DNA from: Sabethes cyaneus
Lineage: Eukaryota; Arthropoda; Insecta; Diptera; Culicidae
DNA: 64,000 nt
Direction of reading: 5' to 3'
Assembly (NCBI RefSeq): GCF_943734655.1
Contig: NC_071354.1
Coordinates: 57,887,544 to 57,951,543 of the forward strand
The notes under the pieces were generated by a model. The model worked only from the letters and a program-made list of their open reading frames with translations, was not told where the DNA came from and did not search any database. Each line of letters begins with the position of its first letter. Position 1 is the stretch's first letter. Shown piece after piece: positions 46,501 to 57,137 of the stretch. The position numbers were made by a program, and so were the translations under genes.

Positions 46501-48557
46501 CAAAATTGGAGCGAAACCGAAAAAAACACAGAAGGAAAAGGTCTCCCCCTGCTGCGGCAATAAGGAACATTTTCGACACGACTGCTTTGCCGTGACTACA
46601 GGCAGCGGAAGTGGTGTATTTGGTAGAAGGTATCTTTTCACCTGATATCTAAGATACGTACTGTAGGGATCGACCGGGGTGAACAGAGAAAAATATTCTG
46701 TTTTGTAAAAAATGAAAACGTGTTTGACTAAATCGCAGTTCGCAGTCGAGAAAAAGCCCGCATATTCGCAAAATCACCACACGTACTACGTTCTAATGTA
46801 ATATATCCTATTACCAAATTATATAAATATTTCACTCACCCATGGAGCTAGCTTCAGGCTCGGTCGTCGATTGAAGGTGTATTTGCCCCGCATCAGCTCC
46901 AAACCTTTGAAGTTGTAAACCGTTGCTTTGAATATACTCCATGCATCCTGCAGTCTTTCAACGTCACTTCCATACCGAACCGTAGCGTACGTTCTGAACC
47001 ACTGGTCTGCATTGGTCAGATTCCGAATCCAGCCCATCTCCAGTGCAAACTCGTACAGACCATAGTTCTGATTAATTCCTTCCGGTGTTATTCCAGTTCC
47101 TAGCATCGTGAAATTCTCATCACTTCTTGTCTCTTGAATCCTTTGGAATACGATATCGACGGAACCGAGCATTCCAAGTGTTCCTCCAAAATTACTTAGC
47201 ATGCACCATATGAATGGTTGTCCATGGAAAGACTGTGTCCTGGTATATTGTGGAAATTGTTCCGACTGCAGATCCAACACCAGCATTCGACCAGTTGGGA
47301 CGGCCGTCAGAAAGGCCCGAATAGCACGATCACTCCAAAATGGATTCTTCACCAGCATCCATCCCTGCAGTAACCAAACGGCAACTGGATCAGCTTTCGT
47401 CATTGCTCCGAAAATTCCGGCCGCTGCTTCTGACAAATATCTTGCGCTGGCGGTATGCGGCTGATTTTCGTTGAACGGGTCACTGAAATATATGTGATCT
47501 GTTCCATAGCGGGAAATTGCCTTTTCCAGAAATTTTGTTCCGATTTCTTGGAAAAGAGGATCCACTGGGTCTAAAAATGCCGGGCTAGCATACTGAGTCG
47601 GGAATTTGTTCCAGGCGGGAACGGACGATATTTTCGACTGTGGAAAGAGCTGTTTAAACTGAACTGGTAAGTGGCCTGCAAACGCTGGTAGGGCTACTAT
47701 CATACCCAGGCGGCGCATTTGCTGAACGATTCTCAGCTGCAGCATGGAAGAGAAAGTTTTAAAATTTGCTGTTAAGGGACCACCCCATCCACGAATGTTA
47801 CCCATTCTTTGCCAGGCAAAAAATCCCGGACCAGCAAGGTGATTGTCAATATCGTGCTGAGTGATATTGTATTCACTGTACAGCTCCGACCACAGATCTT
47901 CCTGGAACGGTGCTAGACTAAGCGTAATTCCTTGCAGAGCCATCCAATCGATGTGACGGCGCCACTCAGAGAAAGTCCACCAGGTAAACGAGTAGGACCA
48001 TGTACATACGTTTTGGTAGTAAATTATGCTGAAACGGGAATGTTGGAAACAGATGATTTTTGAAAGTTTTTGTATGGTTCTAGTTTCCCTACCTGCTAGG
48101 AGCTTCAACCGTCTCGTTTACTGACGGTAAAACCTCTGGTAAATCTAACTGATCGCCATCCCAGGAAACATGACATCCACAGTAATACTTCAAATAATAG
48201 TGGAAACCTTTAGTTGCCGCCACACCACTGGAACTGGTAATGTAAACGATTCCGTCGGTTTCTTCAGATTTTTCTATCTGTAAATTTGATGTTGTAATTG
48301 AAAATAATACGAGAATTTTTGTTACAAACCCTAAATGAATTAAGCTGCATACGATTATCGATGTTAACTTTGAAGTACATGGCTTGTTGGGGAAGAATTC
48401 GGCTAATCACTTCCATCGCTGCGTTTTTTTGATCATTTTGGCTTGTTTTACTTATAACATGTTTAAGAATATGAGCTTTAAAGTTGGGTATCCCGTTGAG
48501 ACCTTGCAGGATAGCAAACATCACAAATACCGTAGGGACCAAGTGGAACAAGGTCAT
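43565..48557 (-). CDS. NAGLU: Alpha-N-acetylglucosaminidase, lysosomal (763 aa, 4 exons)
   Basis: Glycoside hydrolase family 89; removes terminal N-acetylglucosamine from heparan sulfate in lysosomes. Exons (minus): 48,557-48,330, 48,277-48,093, 48,028-46,840, 44,254-43,565, with GT/AG borders and matching phases. The start at 48,557 gives a signal peptide (MTLFHLVPTVFVMFAILQGL); an in-frame ATG 14 codons upstream is possible but less signal-like. The N-terminal domain has SSSGVAATKGFHYYLKYYCG; the barrel has YYQNVCTWSYSFTWW, ALPAFAGHLP, GTDHIYFSDPFNENQP and FIWCMLSNFGG. The two family catalytic glutamates are present at about residues 325 (FNENQP) and 454 (TPEGINQN). The C-terminal helical domain ends with RFLLGSW-like (HFLLGSWL), LTLWGP-like and YANKQWAGMV blocks. 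Length is close to human (743 aa). Intron 3 is 2.6 kb and carries RTE debris. Confidence 0.95.
44380..45490 (+). pseudogene. RTE-like RT fragment inside NAGLU intron 3
   Basis: Plus strand, antisense to NAGLU. Pieces in order: VDFRAAYDTVEREQLWSIMH, MLFNIAIEGVI, LAFADDLNIIT (catalytic box), EFVYLESLVPADNNTCKQIQ, and VGRLRWAGHVARMPDDCAVK, with frameshifts between them. The 5' half is missing. Confidence 0.8.
46043..46117. repeat. Mini hairpin MITE, 75 bp
   Basis: TGCCGTGAATCGCATAACAG and its inverse at 46,098-46,117, extending to 23-bp arms with about 29 bp between. GTA-type flanks suggest a TA target. Confidence 0.7.
46300..46500 (-). pseudogene. RTE-like endonuclease fragment in NAGLU intron 3
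   Basis: Minus-strand translation DEKEAFYATAGGNVDNYDNC, then PRDIKIVIEDMYAQVNMEEM, matching the RTE endonuclease block normally read IKIVIGDMNAQV; the catalytic GDMN is changed to EDMY. A G run at 46,488-46,500 abuts it. Confidence 0.65.
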
Positions 48558-49159
48558 ATTTGCATTCTCTAGCTGCACGGATAGTTTGACCACTAGCACT
48601 CAATTGAACACAACAGACTAATCTTGTCCCGCGAGTGGTCGCATCCCATCAGCTATTATCAATTGTTCACGTAAGCATAAAAGTAAACCAAACAATTCAT
48701 TCTCCTTTTGCCTGTTGGTTCACTGATCACTTGCACTGTAATCAGTGCGCGTTGTATAATTTCGATTTACACAGCCGGAGAAGTAGAATGAAATGAATTT
48801 TATTACAGTTCTGTTTGTGGCATCTTTTGAATGGAGGATTGGAAATAAACACTTTGGCGGACAAGCTTAAATTTGTTTGTTTTCTTTTTAGTGTACTTCT
48901 GTTGTGACCAAAATTGTGTTTAGTAGCAAACATTTACTTTTTCATTTACATATTTATAGCAGAACAGCACATCATCGTGGATTTTGAGATGGGCAATAGC
49001 AAAGTTGTGTTTGGAGATAGTACAAAATAATAATCACTTTAACACATTTTAAGAAGTTGATTTTCCTAAGAGAATTGGTGAATTTCTTTTTCAAGACGGG
49101 TAATTAACAACTTGGAAGTTTTCAAAAATCAATTCTGCTAATCACCATTATTGTATCTT
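48558..49159. other. Upstream region of NAGLU, non-coding
   Basis: AT-rich; no clear core promoter motif. No other gene seen. Confidence 0.4.
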
Positions 49160-50744
49160 ATGTACTTACTTTACTTTAGTGGCAATGGTCCGTTACCGAT
49201 CCTGCGCCGAACGAATTATGGTCCTACAGTACCGGTGGTCCTAGGCTGCCGTTCTCCAATCCCCACCGGGGGCTACCTCGGAGTCTACGGCCTCTTCCTG
49301 GTTGTCTGCTATAAATAGTTTTGGCTACTCTTTCGTCAGGTATTCTGGCCACGTGCCCAGCCCACCACAGCCTGCCACATTGCACTAAAGGTAGTATATC
49401 AGCATATTTGTATATTTGGTATAGCTCGTGATTCATGCGTCTGCGCCACACTCCATTTTCCATTTTGCCACCAAGTATAGATCGCTGAAGTTTACGCTCA
49501 AAAACCCCAAGCACTCGCCAATCAGCTTCCTTTAGCGTTCATGGTTCGTGCCCGTAAAGGGCCACCGGGAGGATTAATATTCTGTAGAGCGCCAGTTTTG
49601 TGCGAATTTGCAAACTATGGAACTTCCGCTGGCTACGTAATCCGTAGAAAGCCCGATTCGCAGCTGCAACTCGTCGTTTCACTTCGCGGCTTAGGTACAT
49701 TGTTGTCACATATCACTACATATCGTTCCCCATCTAACTCCACCTCGGCACCAACACCACTTGGGCTCCCACGTTCACTACCAGCAACCATATACTTCGT
49801 TTTGGCGGTCCCAATCTTAACACTTCCCTTTTAAAAGGCCTGAAGGCCTCTTCCACTTACGGTTGATTCCGATGATTCCGATTCCACTTCCGGTTGATTC
49901 CGATGATATCGACGTCTTCCGCAAAACCAAGAAGCATGTCAGATTTCGTGATGATAGTTCCATTCCTTTCCACGTTTGCCCTTCGTAATGCACCTTCCAA
50001 AGCAATGTTGAATAGCAGGTTAGAGAGTGCATCTCCTTGCTTCAGTCCATCCAACGTCACGAAAGCAGCTGAGGTCTCACCCGCTATTTTAACGCATGAT
50101 TTGGATCCGTCCAGCGTCGCACGAATCAGCGTAACTAGTTTCGTCGGAAAACCATGTTCTAGCATTATCTGCTACAGCTCATTTCGTTTAACTGCCTCGT
50201 ACGCCGCTTTAAAGTCCACAAACAGATGGTGTGTCTACAAGTTGTACTCCCGGAACTTGTCTAGCAACTGACGCAGGGTAAACAACTGATCCGTCGTGCA
50301 GCGACCCTCACGAAAACCAGCTTAGTACTCGCCGACGAAGGACTCCGCTAACGGTCTCAGTCTGCAGAACAGGATACGGGAAAGCACCTTGTAGGCAGAA
50401 TTGAGCAATGTAATTCCTCGATAGTTTTTACACTCCACTCGATGTTCCTTTTTGAAAATTGGGCAAATGAGGCCATCCAACCTCTCCTCCGGCATTTGTT
50501 CTTTCTCCCAGATCCTGACAATGATCCGGTGGATTGCTTCGTACAGCTGCTCGCTTTCCGCTTTTAGTAGTAGAGCCGGGAAACCGTCCTCCCCAGCAGC
50601 CTTACCGTTTTTCAGCTTACTGGTTGCCTTTTTAACCTCCTCCTGTGTTGGTAGTCCCACAGCTTGACCATCGCTTACTCGTATTTTATATAAATAATCC
50701 AAATAAGTTGGAGTCTGTACGTCTCGATTTACAGGGTGCAGCAA
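49160..50744 (-). pseudogene. RTE-like non-LTR retrotransposon, RT domain, 5' truncated
   Basis: The minus-strand translation has, from N to C, VGLPTQEEVKKATSKLKNGK, AAGEDGFPALLLKA, LICPIFKKEHRVECKNYRGI, LKQGDALSNLLFNIALEGAL, LGFAEDVDIIGINR and GRLWWAGHVARIPDERVAKT. Frames are largely open but with breaks. The catalytic box reads FAED instead of FADD, so it is probably inactive. Bordered at the 5' side by a mariner end. Confidence 0.85.
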
Positions 50745-50938
50745 GAAAAAATGCGAAAATTTTTGGTATTTCTTTCAAATCCCATTTTCAACTAAAAGTA
50801 GTCCGTTCGAAAAATTTACTTGATGTGTCCTCCATTTTTATCAATGACATCCTCAAGACGATGCCGGAGCGCTTTTCAAATATACAGCCTTCCGTAATCG
50901 ACTGCCCTGTGCGCGTTATGACAGACGACATAGTGGTG
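50728..50938 (-). pseudogene. Tc1/mariner transposon, 3' end
   Basis: Minus-strand pieces VIDYGRLYI, KALRHRLEDVIDKNGGHIK fit the C-terminus of mariner transposases. The end is TTTTCTTGCTGCACCCTGTA, the terminal repeat, next to the truncated 5' end of the RTE copy. Confidence 0.65.
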
Positions 50939-51016
50939 TAAACGGATTAATACGCTCAACTTGAGATTGGGAGCTGTGAGTTCGAGCCTCGTCTTCAGTT
51001 AGTCAATATTTTTAGC
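50930..51016 (+). repeat. tRNA-derived SINE-like sequence
   Basis: Box A-like TAGTGGTGTAAACGG and box B-like GAGTTCGAGCCTC at tRNA spacing (about 45 bp). Cloverleaf arms do not pair well, so it is not a functional tRNA gene. Confidence 0.5.
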
Positions 51017-51021
51017 CTAAT

Positions 51022-51310
51022 ATCAATTGATATCATCGCCGAGGAGTGTGAGGCGCGTGTGTGGAATTATAGAATTGGGAGACTGAAACAAAGCTAGGTT
51101 TGACTATCTAATAAAAGGGTGCAATGGTAGTTTAACTTTAAAGGTAGAACATTTTGCCGGCGACTGAGAAATTGTGGGTTCTAGTCCCACTTGCCATTGC
51201 TTAACCCAATATGTTTTTGGTCTATGTATCGAAATTTTCCAGTTCATTCAATTAATCATTCTTCGCATCAGACGCTTAATCCTTTTCCCAAAAAGAGTTT
51301 ACGTCATGAC
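51022..51310 (+). repeat. tRNA-derived SINE, copy 1
   Basis: Contains CAATGGTAGTTTAACTTTAA (box A) and GTGGGTTCTAGTCCCACT (box B), preceded by ATCGCCGAGGAGTGTGAGG and followed by CAGTTCATTCAATTAATCAT. Copy 2 is at 52,045-52,505 in the same orientation. Confidence 0.65.
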
Positions 51311-51472
51311 CGCATATAGACCTTTCCATTCTTATGTGTGTTGGTGCTTGAAAATGAGGCAAGCAAGCATCAGCCCTTTGCCAAAATGAGGCAAATATCA
51401 TGTATATACACGCGTTTTTCGTGCTCGCTGTGTGGGTGGTTGAGCTGTCAGAAAGCTCTATAGAAACATATA

Positions 51473-51935
51473 CCGTGTACCCCCGCTGGAATGACCTTCC
51501 GTAATCTGAACATTTTTAATCTGAACCCCGTTGGTATGAATGCGTTCACATTAAAAACTGATCAAGCGTCATACACAATTGACGGTTAAGTTGACCGGGC
51601 AAATTGAAAAAAAGCAAAAAAACTTAATACGTTTCCTCTTGCTCAGCAGTTTTGGCAATATAGCTTATATGCAACTTATTTCTCTCCAGCACTCAAAATA
51701 GACTATTTTAGTTGATACTGTCGAGCCAATTTCCACTTCTACAATCTGGATGTTCAGAATTCAAGCATATTCGACTTGTTTTCAAAACGTTTGTTTTCGT
51801 CATATCAAAACGACAAGGTCATAGAGTGCGCGCCTTGCGCGTATGTGAAAGTGAATAGAGTTACCAAATATTCAGATTAAAAAGGAATTCGCCTGATCTG
51901 AACGAGGTGTTTTTCATATTAGCGGGGGTTGAGTG
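51473..51935. mobile_element. pogo-like MITE, 463 bp
   Basis: Left end CCGTGTACCCCCGCTGGAAT, right end the inverse of CACTCAACCCCCGCTAATAT, both flanked by TA. Internal AATCTGAACCCCGTTGG echoes the 15.3-kb element. Confidence 0.75.
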
Positions 51936-52044
51936 TATAAGTAAAAACAAAAAAACCACTAGACTTACCTGAGCGACTGACGGCAACTGCCTGTTTCTAT
52001 CGCAAACAGTTTATGTTCTCTGCGGTAGAAGCAAAGAGCAGTCT

Positions 52045-52505
52045 TACAAAAATAATATCGTCGCCGAGGAGTGTGAGTTGCTTGTGTGGAAGGATGGAAT
52101 CGGGAGAATGAAACAAAACTAACTATTAGAAGGGTGCGGCGATAGTTTAAAGATAAAACACTTTGCCGGCAGTTGAGAGTTTGTGGGTTTAAGTGCCACC
52201 AGCCATTGCTCAACCAACTCAATACATTTTTCGTCTGTATATCAACATTTCCAGTTCATCCAAGGCCTATGACAGAAATCCATGTTTTAATGATTAGAAT
52301 CACTGCTCGCTTGCCACGCGCTTTGCTCGAAGCTGAAACTAGTACATATTCACCTAACCTCAGCTGGTACGGGCTAGAAACGAGACGGGCTCAAAATTTG
52401 TGCTACAAACAAACCCTGCACATTCATATAGGGATGTCAGCGGCTTAGTTCATCCACATAATCATTCTTCGCATCACTTATTCCTTTCCAAAAAATGGCT
52501 TATAC
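52045..52505 (+). repeat. tRNA-derived SINE, copy 2, with an insertion
   Basis: Same layout as copy 1 (TCGCCGAGGAGTGTGAG, box A ATAGTTTAAAG, box B GTGGGTTTAAGTGCCACC). It is interrupted at 52,263-52,447; afterwards TAATCATTCTTCGCATCA resumes as in copy 1. Confidence 0.65.
52263..52447. mobile_element. Small insertion, 185 bp, with 9-bp target duplication
   Basis: Flanked by GTTCATCCA on both sides (52,254-52,262 and 52,448-52,456). Ends AAGGCCTATGACA and the inverse of TAAGCCGCTGACA are imperfect inverted repeats; a hAT-like MITE is likely. Confidence 0.65.
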
Positions 52506-52569
52506 CTAGAGTTTGCAGTTAATCAAAATTTTTAATTTCACATCAAACAGTTATTCTTCTATAAGAAAA

Positions 52570-52930
52570 GTTATGACAGACTTTGCGGTATTCACACTGT
52601 GGGGAGATGATTTGCAAGGTAGGGCTTCGATATACGCTCAAATCGAATAATCCAAAGGTCCGGAATTCTAGGGGGGGCACAAATCTTTCGGCCAAAACTT
52701 CATATTTTTCATCAGACATCGTTGGGTCAGATTTGACGTGTGACATGCCGCTAGGAAAACGTATTGATCCTCAGAGAAGTTGGTCTTCACCCAAGGAAGC
52801 AGTTGGTTCTTTAAATTACCGTTATACACATAGGTATTGATTTTAACATCAGCATCAATGAAAGCAGCTAGCATTTTCAAACCGTTGGAAGCCCGCAAGC
52901 TGGTAAACGGCTGAATAAAGCGTACCGCGT
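52570..52930 (-). pseudogene. Tc1/mariner transposase fragment
   Basis: Minus-strand translation ASNGLKMLAAFIDADVKINT, QLLPWVKTNFSEDQYVF, ACHTSNLTQRCLMKNMKFWP. The segment between YVF and ACH, where the second catalytic Asp (QQDGAP) belongs, is deleted. After a shift it has PPLEFRTFGLFDLSVY in place of the usual SPDLNPLDFSVW, so the third acidic residue is also lost. Confidence 0.7.
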
Positions 52931-53259
52931 GTCGGTGTCTTGCCCACCTGTAGGCATGAAATAAACCCTACAGTGGTTAAAACCCCCTTTTTCAAAAATT
53001 TCTATGCCTACTTTCTCGTGGTACCAGTCGGGATACGAGCAACCTTGGTGGAGATCGGGTAACCAATCCCGGTGGGAGTCAAGGCCGTATAATGACAGGG
53101 AGAGAGGGCTCTTTTGAGCTTTGTCAGTCCTCCGGCGAAATAGAGGGTTGGTACCGCAGGCCTTACAAGTTGCCACCATGCAATACTAATAAGCATTGAG
53201 CGATGAACAAAGACATTCGGACTGGAACAATCGAAACAAACCCATTCAATGGAAAAGGA
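52931..53259. other. Non-coding, nothing assigned
   Basis: Minus-strand frames of 60-100 codons without a recognisable motif. Confidence 0.3.
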
Positions 53260-53965
53260 CTATGAATTGGAAACTTGGACGTGTAGTTGCAGATTTCTCA
53301 ACTTCCAACAACGTGCGCGGTCATCACTTCAAAAGTTCCGATGACGACAAGGAGGAGTTGGAGCGCAGGTAGAGCGTGAATATGATCGCTGCTCAAAACA
53401 TGATATCAAGATCGTTATCGAGAATTTCAATGTTCAGGTCGACTAAAAGGAGAAATGCAAACCGGTGATTGGAGGTGGGTCTAAGACTGTGGGCCTGTCG
53501 ACTTTACAATCTCCAAGAACACAGCCGCTTGTAGTACCTTCTTCCAGCATAGATTCCTACACAACACACCTGGAGGTCACCATCACCACAAATCAACAGA
53601 ATCACAGATCGACCACGTTTTGATTGACAGTCGGTACTTCTCAGACATAATTGACGTTAGCGTTAGCTCGGACTACTACCCAGTGATGAGTAAGATGCGC
53701 GCAGACTTTTCCGTTGTGAACAACATTTGGAACCGACGACAGGCTGGGTCAAATGTCGCGCGGCTGTAGCAGCTAGACGTCACCGTAAACTATGCGCACT
53801 CAATCGAAGCTGTGCTCTGCCGGAAGAGGACGGGTTGCACGAAGCGCATCTCGAGGACTGTTGGAATAGCATTAAAACAGTCATTAGCAGTGTAGCGAAT
53901 AGTTTCATCGGGTATGTGCCAAGGAATCACCAACCGACTGGTTGGATGATGAATGTAGGAGGGTG
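53260..53965 (+). pseudogene. RTE-like endonuclease-linker fragment
   Basis: Pieces TGDWRWV, IDHVLIDSRYFSDIIDVSVS, DYYPVMSKMRADFSVVNN and NHQPTGWMM fit the end of the RTE endonuclease and the linker to RT. The mariner end begins directly after, at 53,966. Confidence 0.75.
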
Positions 53966-54254
53966 ATAAAAGGTGTCCCACATCAAATTTCACCACGGAA
54001 CAAAGGCTGTAGAAAATTACCTAATTGACCGATCCTTGTCAAACTTTCAAACAACAAAATATAACCCATTAGTAGCAGATTTTGGCATATTTGTTTCATT
54101 CAACTTCAATACCATAACCCTATGCTCGTACCTTACGCTTAACTCCACTCAAAAAGTTTTGTACAACCTAGCTGCAGCTTCATCTGTACGGAAATCTAAT
54201 TTTTCTTCATGTCTTCCACAGACTTGACCTTCTTGGGATGCTTCCGTAGTGCTT

Positions 54255-55789
54255 TTTTTTTTTTTTTAGAATGGGATTTGACTACTTTGTCCATTAATTT
54301 GAACTTTTGTAGTATATCCCTGTTTACCGTACGTGCCATGCAAGCCAATTGCCATTATAGACAACTAGTCATTTGCTCCTGCACGCTCCCAGTCAGGTAT
54401 AATCTGGTTTATGAAACCGATAACCTTCCCGGGATTGGCAGACCAAATTTCACTAGGAGATAAGCATCTCTTGTCAAGAAATTTAGCTCTGCTCGTGTAA
54501 AGCGCACTACAACTGCAGAGCAGGTGCTCCGACGTTTCGCTTTCAAGATTGCAGAAGCGACAGACATCATTTTCAACACGACCCATGTTCTTTAAATGAT
54601 GTCTACTCGGACAGTGCCCTGTTACTAGGCCGGTGTATGTACACAGAGCTCTCTTGTTGAGCTCTATGAGCTTTTTAGTAGTTTTTACGTTTGGATTAAT
54701 GAATCTTTTTGACTGGTTACAACCTCTGACAGCCATCCAATTGGCCGTCACCTTTTGTTCTTCCCAGCGTTTAAGTTCCATTTTGATTGTGCATTTTGAT
54801 ATACCGCAAAAAGGCTCCGGACCGATGAATTCCGAATTGGAGCCCGCTTTTGCTAGCTCGTCTGCTATTTCATTGCCTTCAATGCCACAATGCCCTGGAA
54901 CCCAGTATAGATTTACTGTATTCATTTGGCATAGCTGCCGTAATGAAAGAATGCAATCCCAGACTATTTTTGATGTGCATTTGCAAGCGCTTATCGCTTT
55001 CAATGCTGCTTGACTGTCAGAGAAAATGCATATATTTGCATGCTTATATCTTCTTCTCAAGCAAACATTCACACATTCAATTATTGCAAAGATCTCCGCC
55101 TGAAACACAGTTGGCCATAGTCCCATAGCCACTGATATTTTTGTTCCAGGGCCATAGATTCCAGCACCAGTTTTTGAACCAATTTTTGAGCCATCCGTGA
55201 AAAATATCGTTGAGCCTTGACGAACCATAGAAACTCCCCTCTCCCAGTCGGAGCGTGAAGTTTCACACACCTTGTAGGGAGTATCATAGTTATCCTCCGG
55301 ATTCATCCAATCTCCGTTCATACTTAGCACGGGCCCGATTTTGAAAAGTTTCAGAATATTCATGTGACCAGAAAGATCCGAAATATGCCTGAACCTTTTA
55401 AGCCTTAGAGCACTTTTTTCCGCTTCTATTTGTACGAATTCATGCAAAGGCAGCAGATTGAGAATTGCATTTAGGGCTTTCGATGGAGTGCTACGCATCG
55501 CTCCCGTTATTGCAATGCTCGCAAGTCGTTGGAGTTTTGCAAGTTTTGCTTCGGCGGTAACTTCTTTTGTTTTTGGCCACCACACTAACGAGGCGTACGT
55601 TACTTTTGGTCGTATGATAGCCGTGTAGATCCACATGATCATTTTAGGTTTTAAACCCCATTTTCTACCAACGGTTTTCGAGCACAACCATAATGCACTG
55701 ACTGCCTTGCTTATCACGGCGTCGAGATGTGCATTCCAGTTGAGCTTAACATCTAGGACCAATCCTAGAAATTTGACCTGTTCACTAAG
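54255..55789 (-). mobile_element. I/LOA-group non-LTR retrotransposon, 5' truncated, inside the mariner
   Basis: Poly(A) (T run 54,255-54,267) at the 3' end and an exact 13-bp target duplication TTCCGTAGTGCTT (54,242-54,254 and 55,790-55,802) within mariner sequence define the insertion. One open frame of more than 465 codons (stop 54,365) starts just after the RT catalytic box (VKFLGLVLDVKLNWNAHLD). It has an RNase H domain with acidic residues in FFTDGSK, QAEIFAI, IFSDSQAA and GNEIADELAKA, and a C-terminal CX2C-H-C finger (CRFCNLESETSEHLLCSC). The frame is intact, so the insertion is fairly young. Confidence 0.9.
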
Positions 55790-56225
55790 TTCCGTAGTGC
55801 TTCATAATAGCCTAGTATTTTTCGATGGGCCTTAGTTCCGGTGCGTTGGAGGCGTTCATGTCCTTGGGTACGGAAGTGACTCCGTTGGCTTCGTACCACT
55901 CCAATACATCCTTTGAATATTGGCTCGAAGATAGATCCGGCCAGAAGATCGTAGGGCCCTCGAGTTGCTTCGACAGAGGAAGCAGATGCTTCTGTGGACA
56001 CTCCTTGAGGTAGATCTACCCGTTTACAGTCCCGGTAGTCACGAACGGCGCACTCCGTTTGCTGTATTTCTCCGTTTGATGTATTTCTTGGCCAAATCAA
56101 GTGTTTCTTGGCAAACTATGAAAGTTTCTGCCTTCCCTACTTCCTCCGAAACATCAAACTTGTGTTGGGCGGTGAAGTACAGTGTAAGCTGCCGGAAGTC
56201 CGCCTTGACGTAAGTCATTGTTCAT

Positions 56226-57137
56226 AATGAGAGTGTTGAGGAATTGAAGCGGCTGCATCGTTCACAGGAAACGCAAAAGTTCTGCCAAAAACCGAACGGA
56301 TCCTGCAAATGCTTTGTGCCGCGAGCCTATATGTGGCGTTGATTTCAAAGTTGCATATGATACCATCAGCCGAAAAGAGTTATGGAAAACCATGGCCGAG
56401 AACGGCTTCCCCAGGAAGTTTATCAAGCTGATTCAATCTACGATCGATGGTGTACAGTATGGTGTTTGAAATTCGAGGGTATTTGCCGAGTTCATTCGAA
56501 CCACACAAAGGACTTCCTCAAAGTGATGATCTGCCATGCCTACTGTTCAACATAGCGCTATAAGGTGTTATGAATTGAGAGTATATCAACACGTGGGACA
56601 CGATCTTCAACAAATCTATTAAATTCGTCTGCTTTGCCGATGACGTGGATACTATCCGTAGAATATCTTTGGAAGTAGTTGAATAGTACACTGGACTAAA
56701 GCACGGAAGCATGAAGCAGAAAAGATTGGATTAAAGGTTAATACTTCTAAGCCTACGCTGGCCGGCGGAATCGAGGTCGACCGACGCTGCTTGGGCCGCA
56801 GTGTAACTATCGACGGAGATGAGTTTGAGGTTGACGAATTTGTCTATCTAGGTTGACTGACAACGGCGGACAATGACACCAGAAGCTGGGAGTTTCGGAG
56901 GTATTATCAGCGGAAGTCGTGTTTACTAAACCAAGCAAAGCCATGGGTATAAACGTTCTTAAGAACACCTACTACCCTGCCAAAATGGCGTTTGCTTCCA
57001 AACCGATAGGAAGAAGACGACGCAGCGAGCAAGATGGTTGGACCAGGTCGGGCAGAGAGTACTCGATGACCAAGAATTGGGACACCGGTAGCCCATAACT
57101 GAGTGCATTGGAGAAATTTTGTTCGTTTTGTTTTTGA
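56226..57137 (+). pseudogene. RTE-like RT fragment inserted in the mariner
   Basis: Plus strand, opposite to its host. Pieces DFKVAYDTISRKELWKTMAE, GFPRKFIKLIQSTIDGVQYG, FVCFADDVDTI, FEVDEFVYLG-like, then RARWLDQVGQRVLDDQELGT and WRNFVRFVFDA at the C-terminus, across several frames and stops. Confidence 0.75.

Noticed and set aside
46271..46645. Plus-strand frame with a CCGNKEHFRHDC zinc-knuckle-like stretch
   Set aside because: The minus strand there encodes a clear RTE endonuclease piece over most of the length; the knuckle spacing is poor and the frame crosses a G run.
48555..48599. NAGLU start at the upstream in-frame ATG (48,599)
   Set aside because: It would put 14 mostly polar residues before the signal peptide; the ATG at 48,557 gives a normal signal sequence. 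Not excluded.
51115..51205. Functional tRNA gene
   Set aside because: Box A and B spacing is right, but the acceptor and anticodon arms do not pair and the unit is embedded in a longer repeated sequence.
54633..55128. Plus-strand frames of 90-126 codons
   Set aside because: Antisense to the intact RNase H-bearing frame of the I/LOA-group element.
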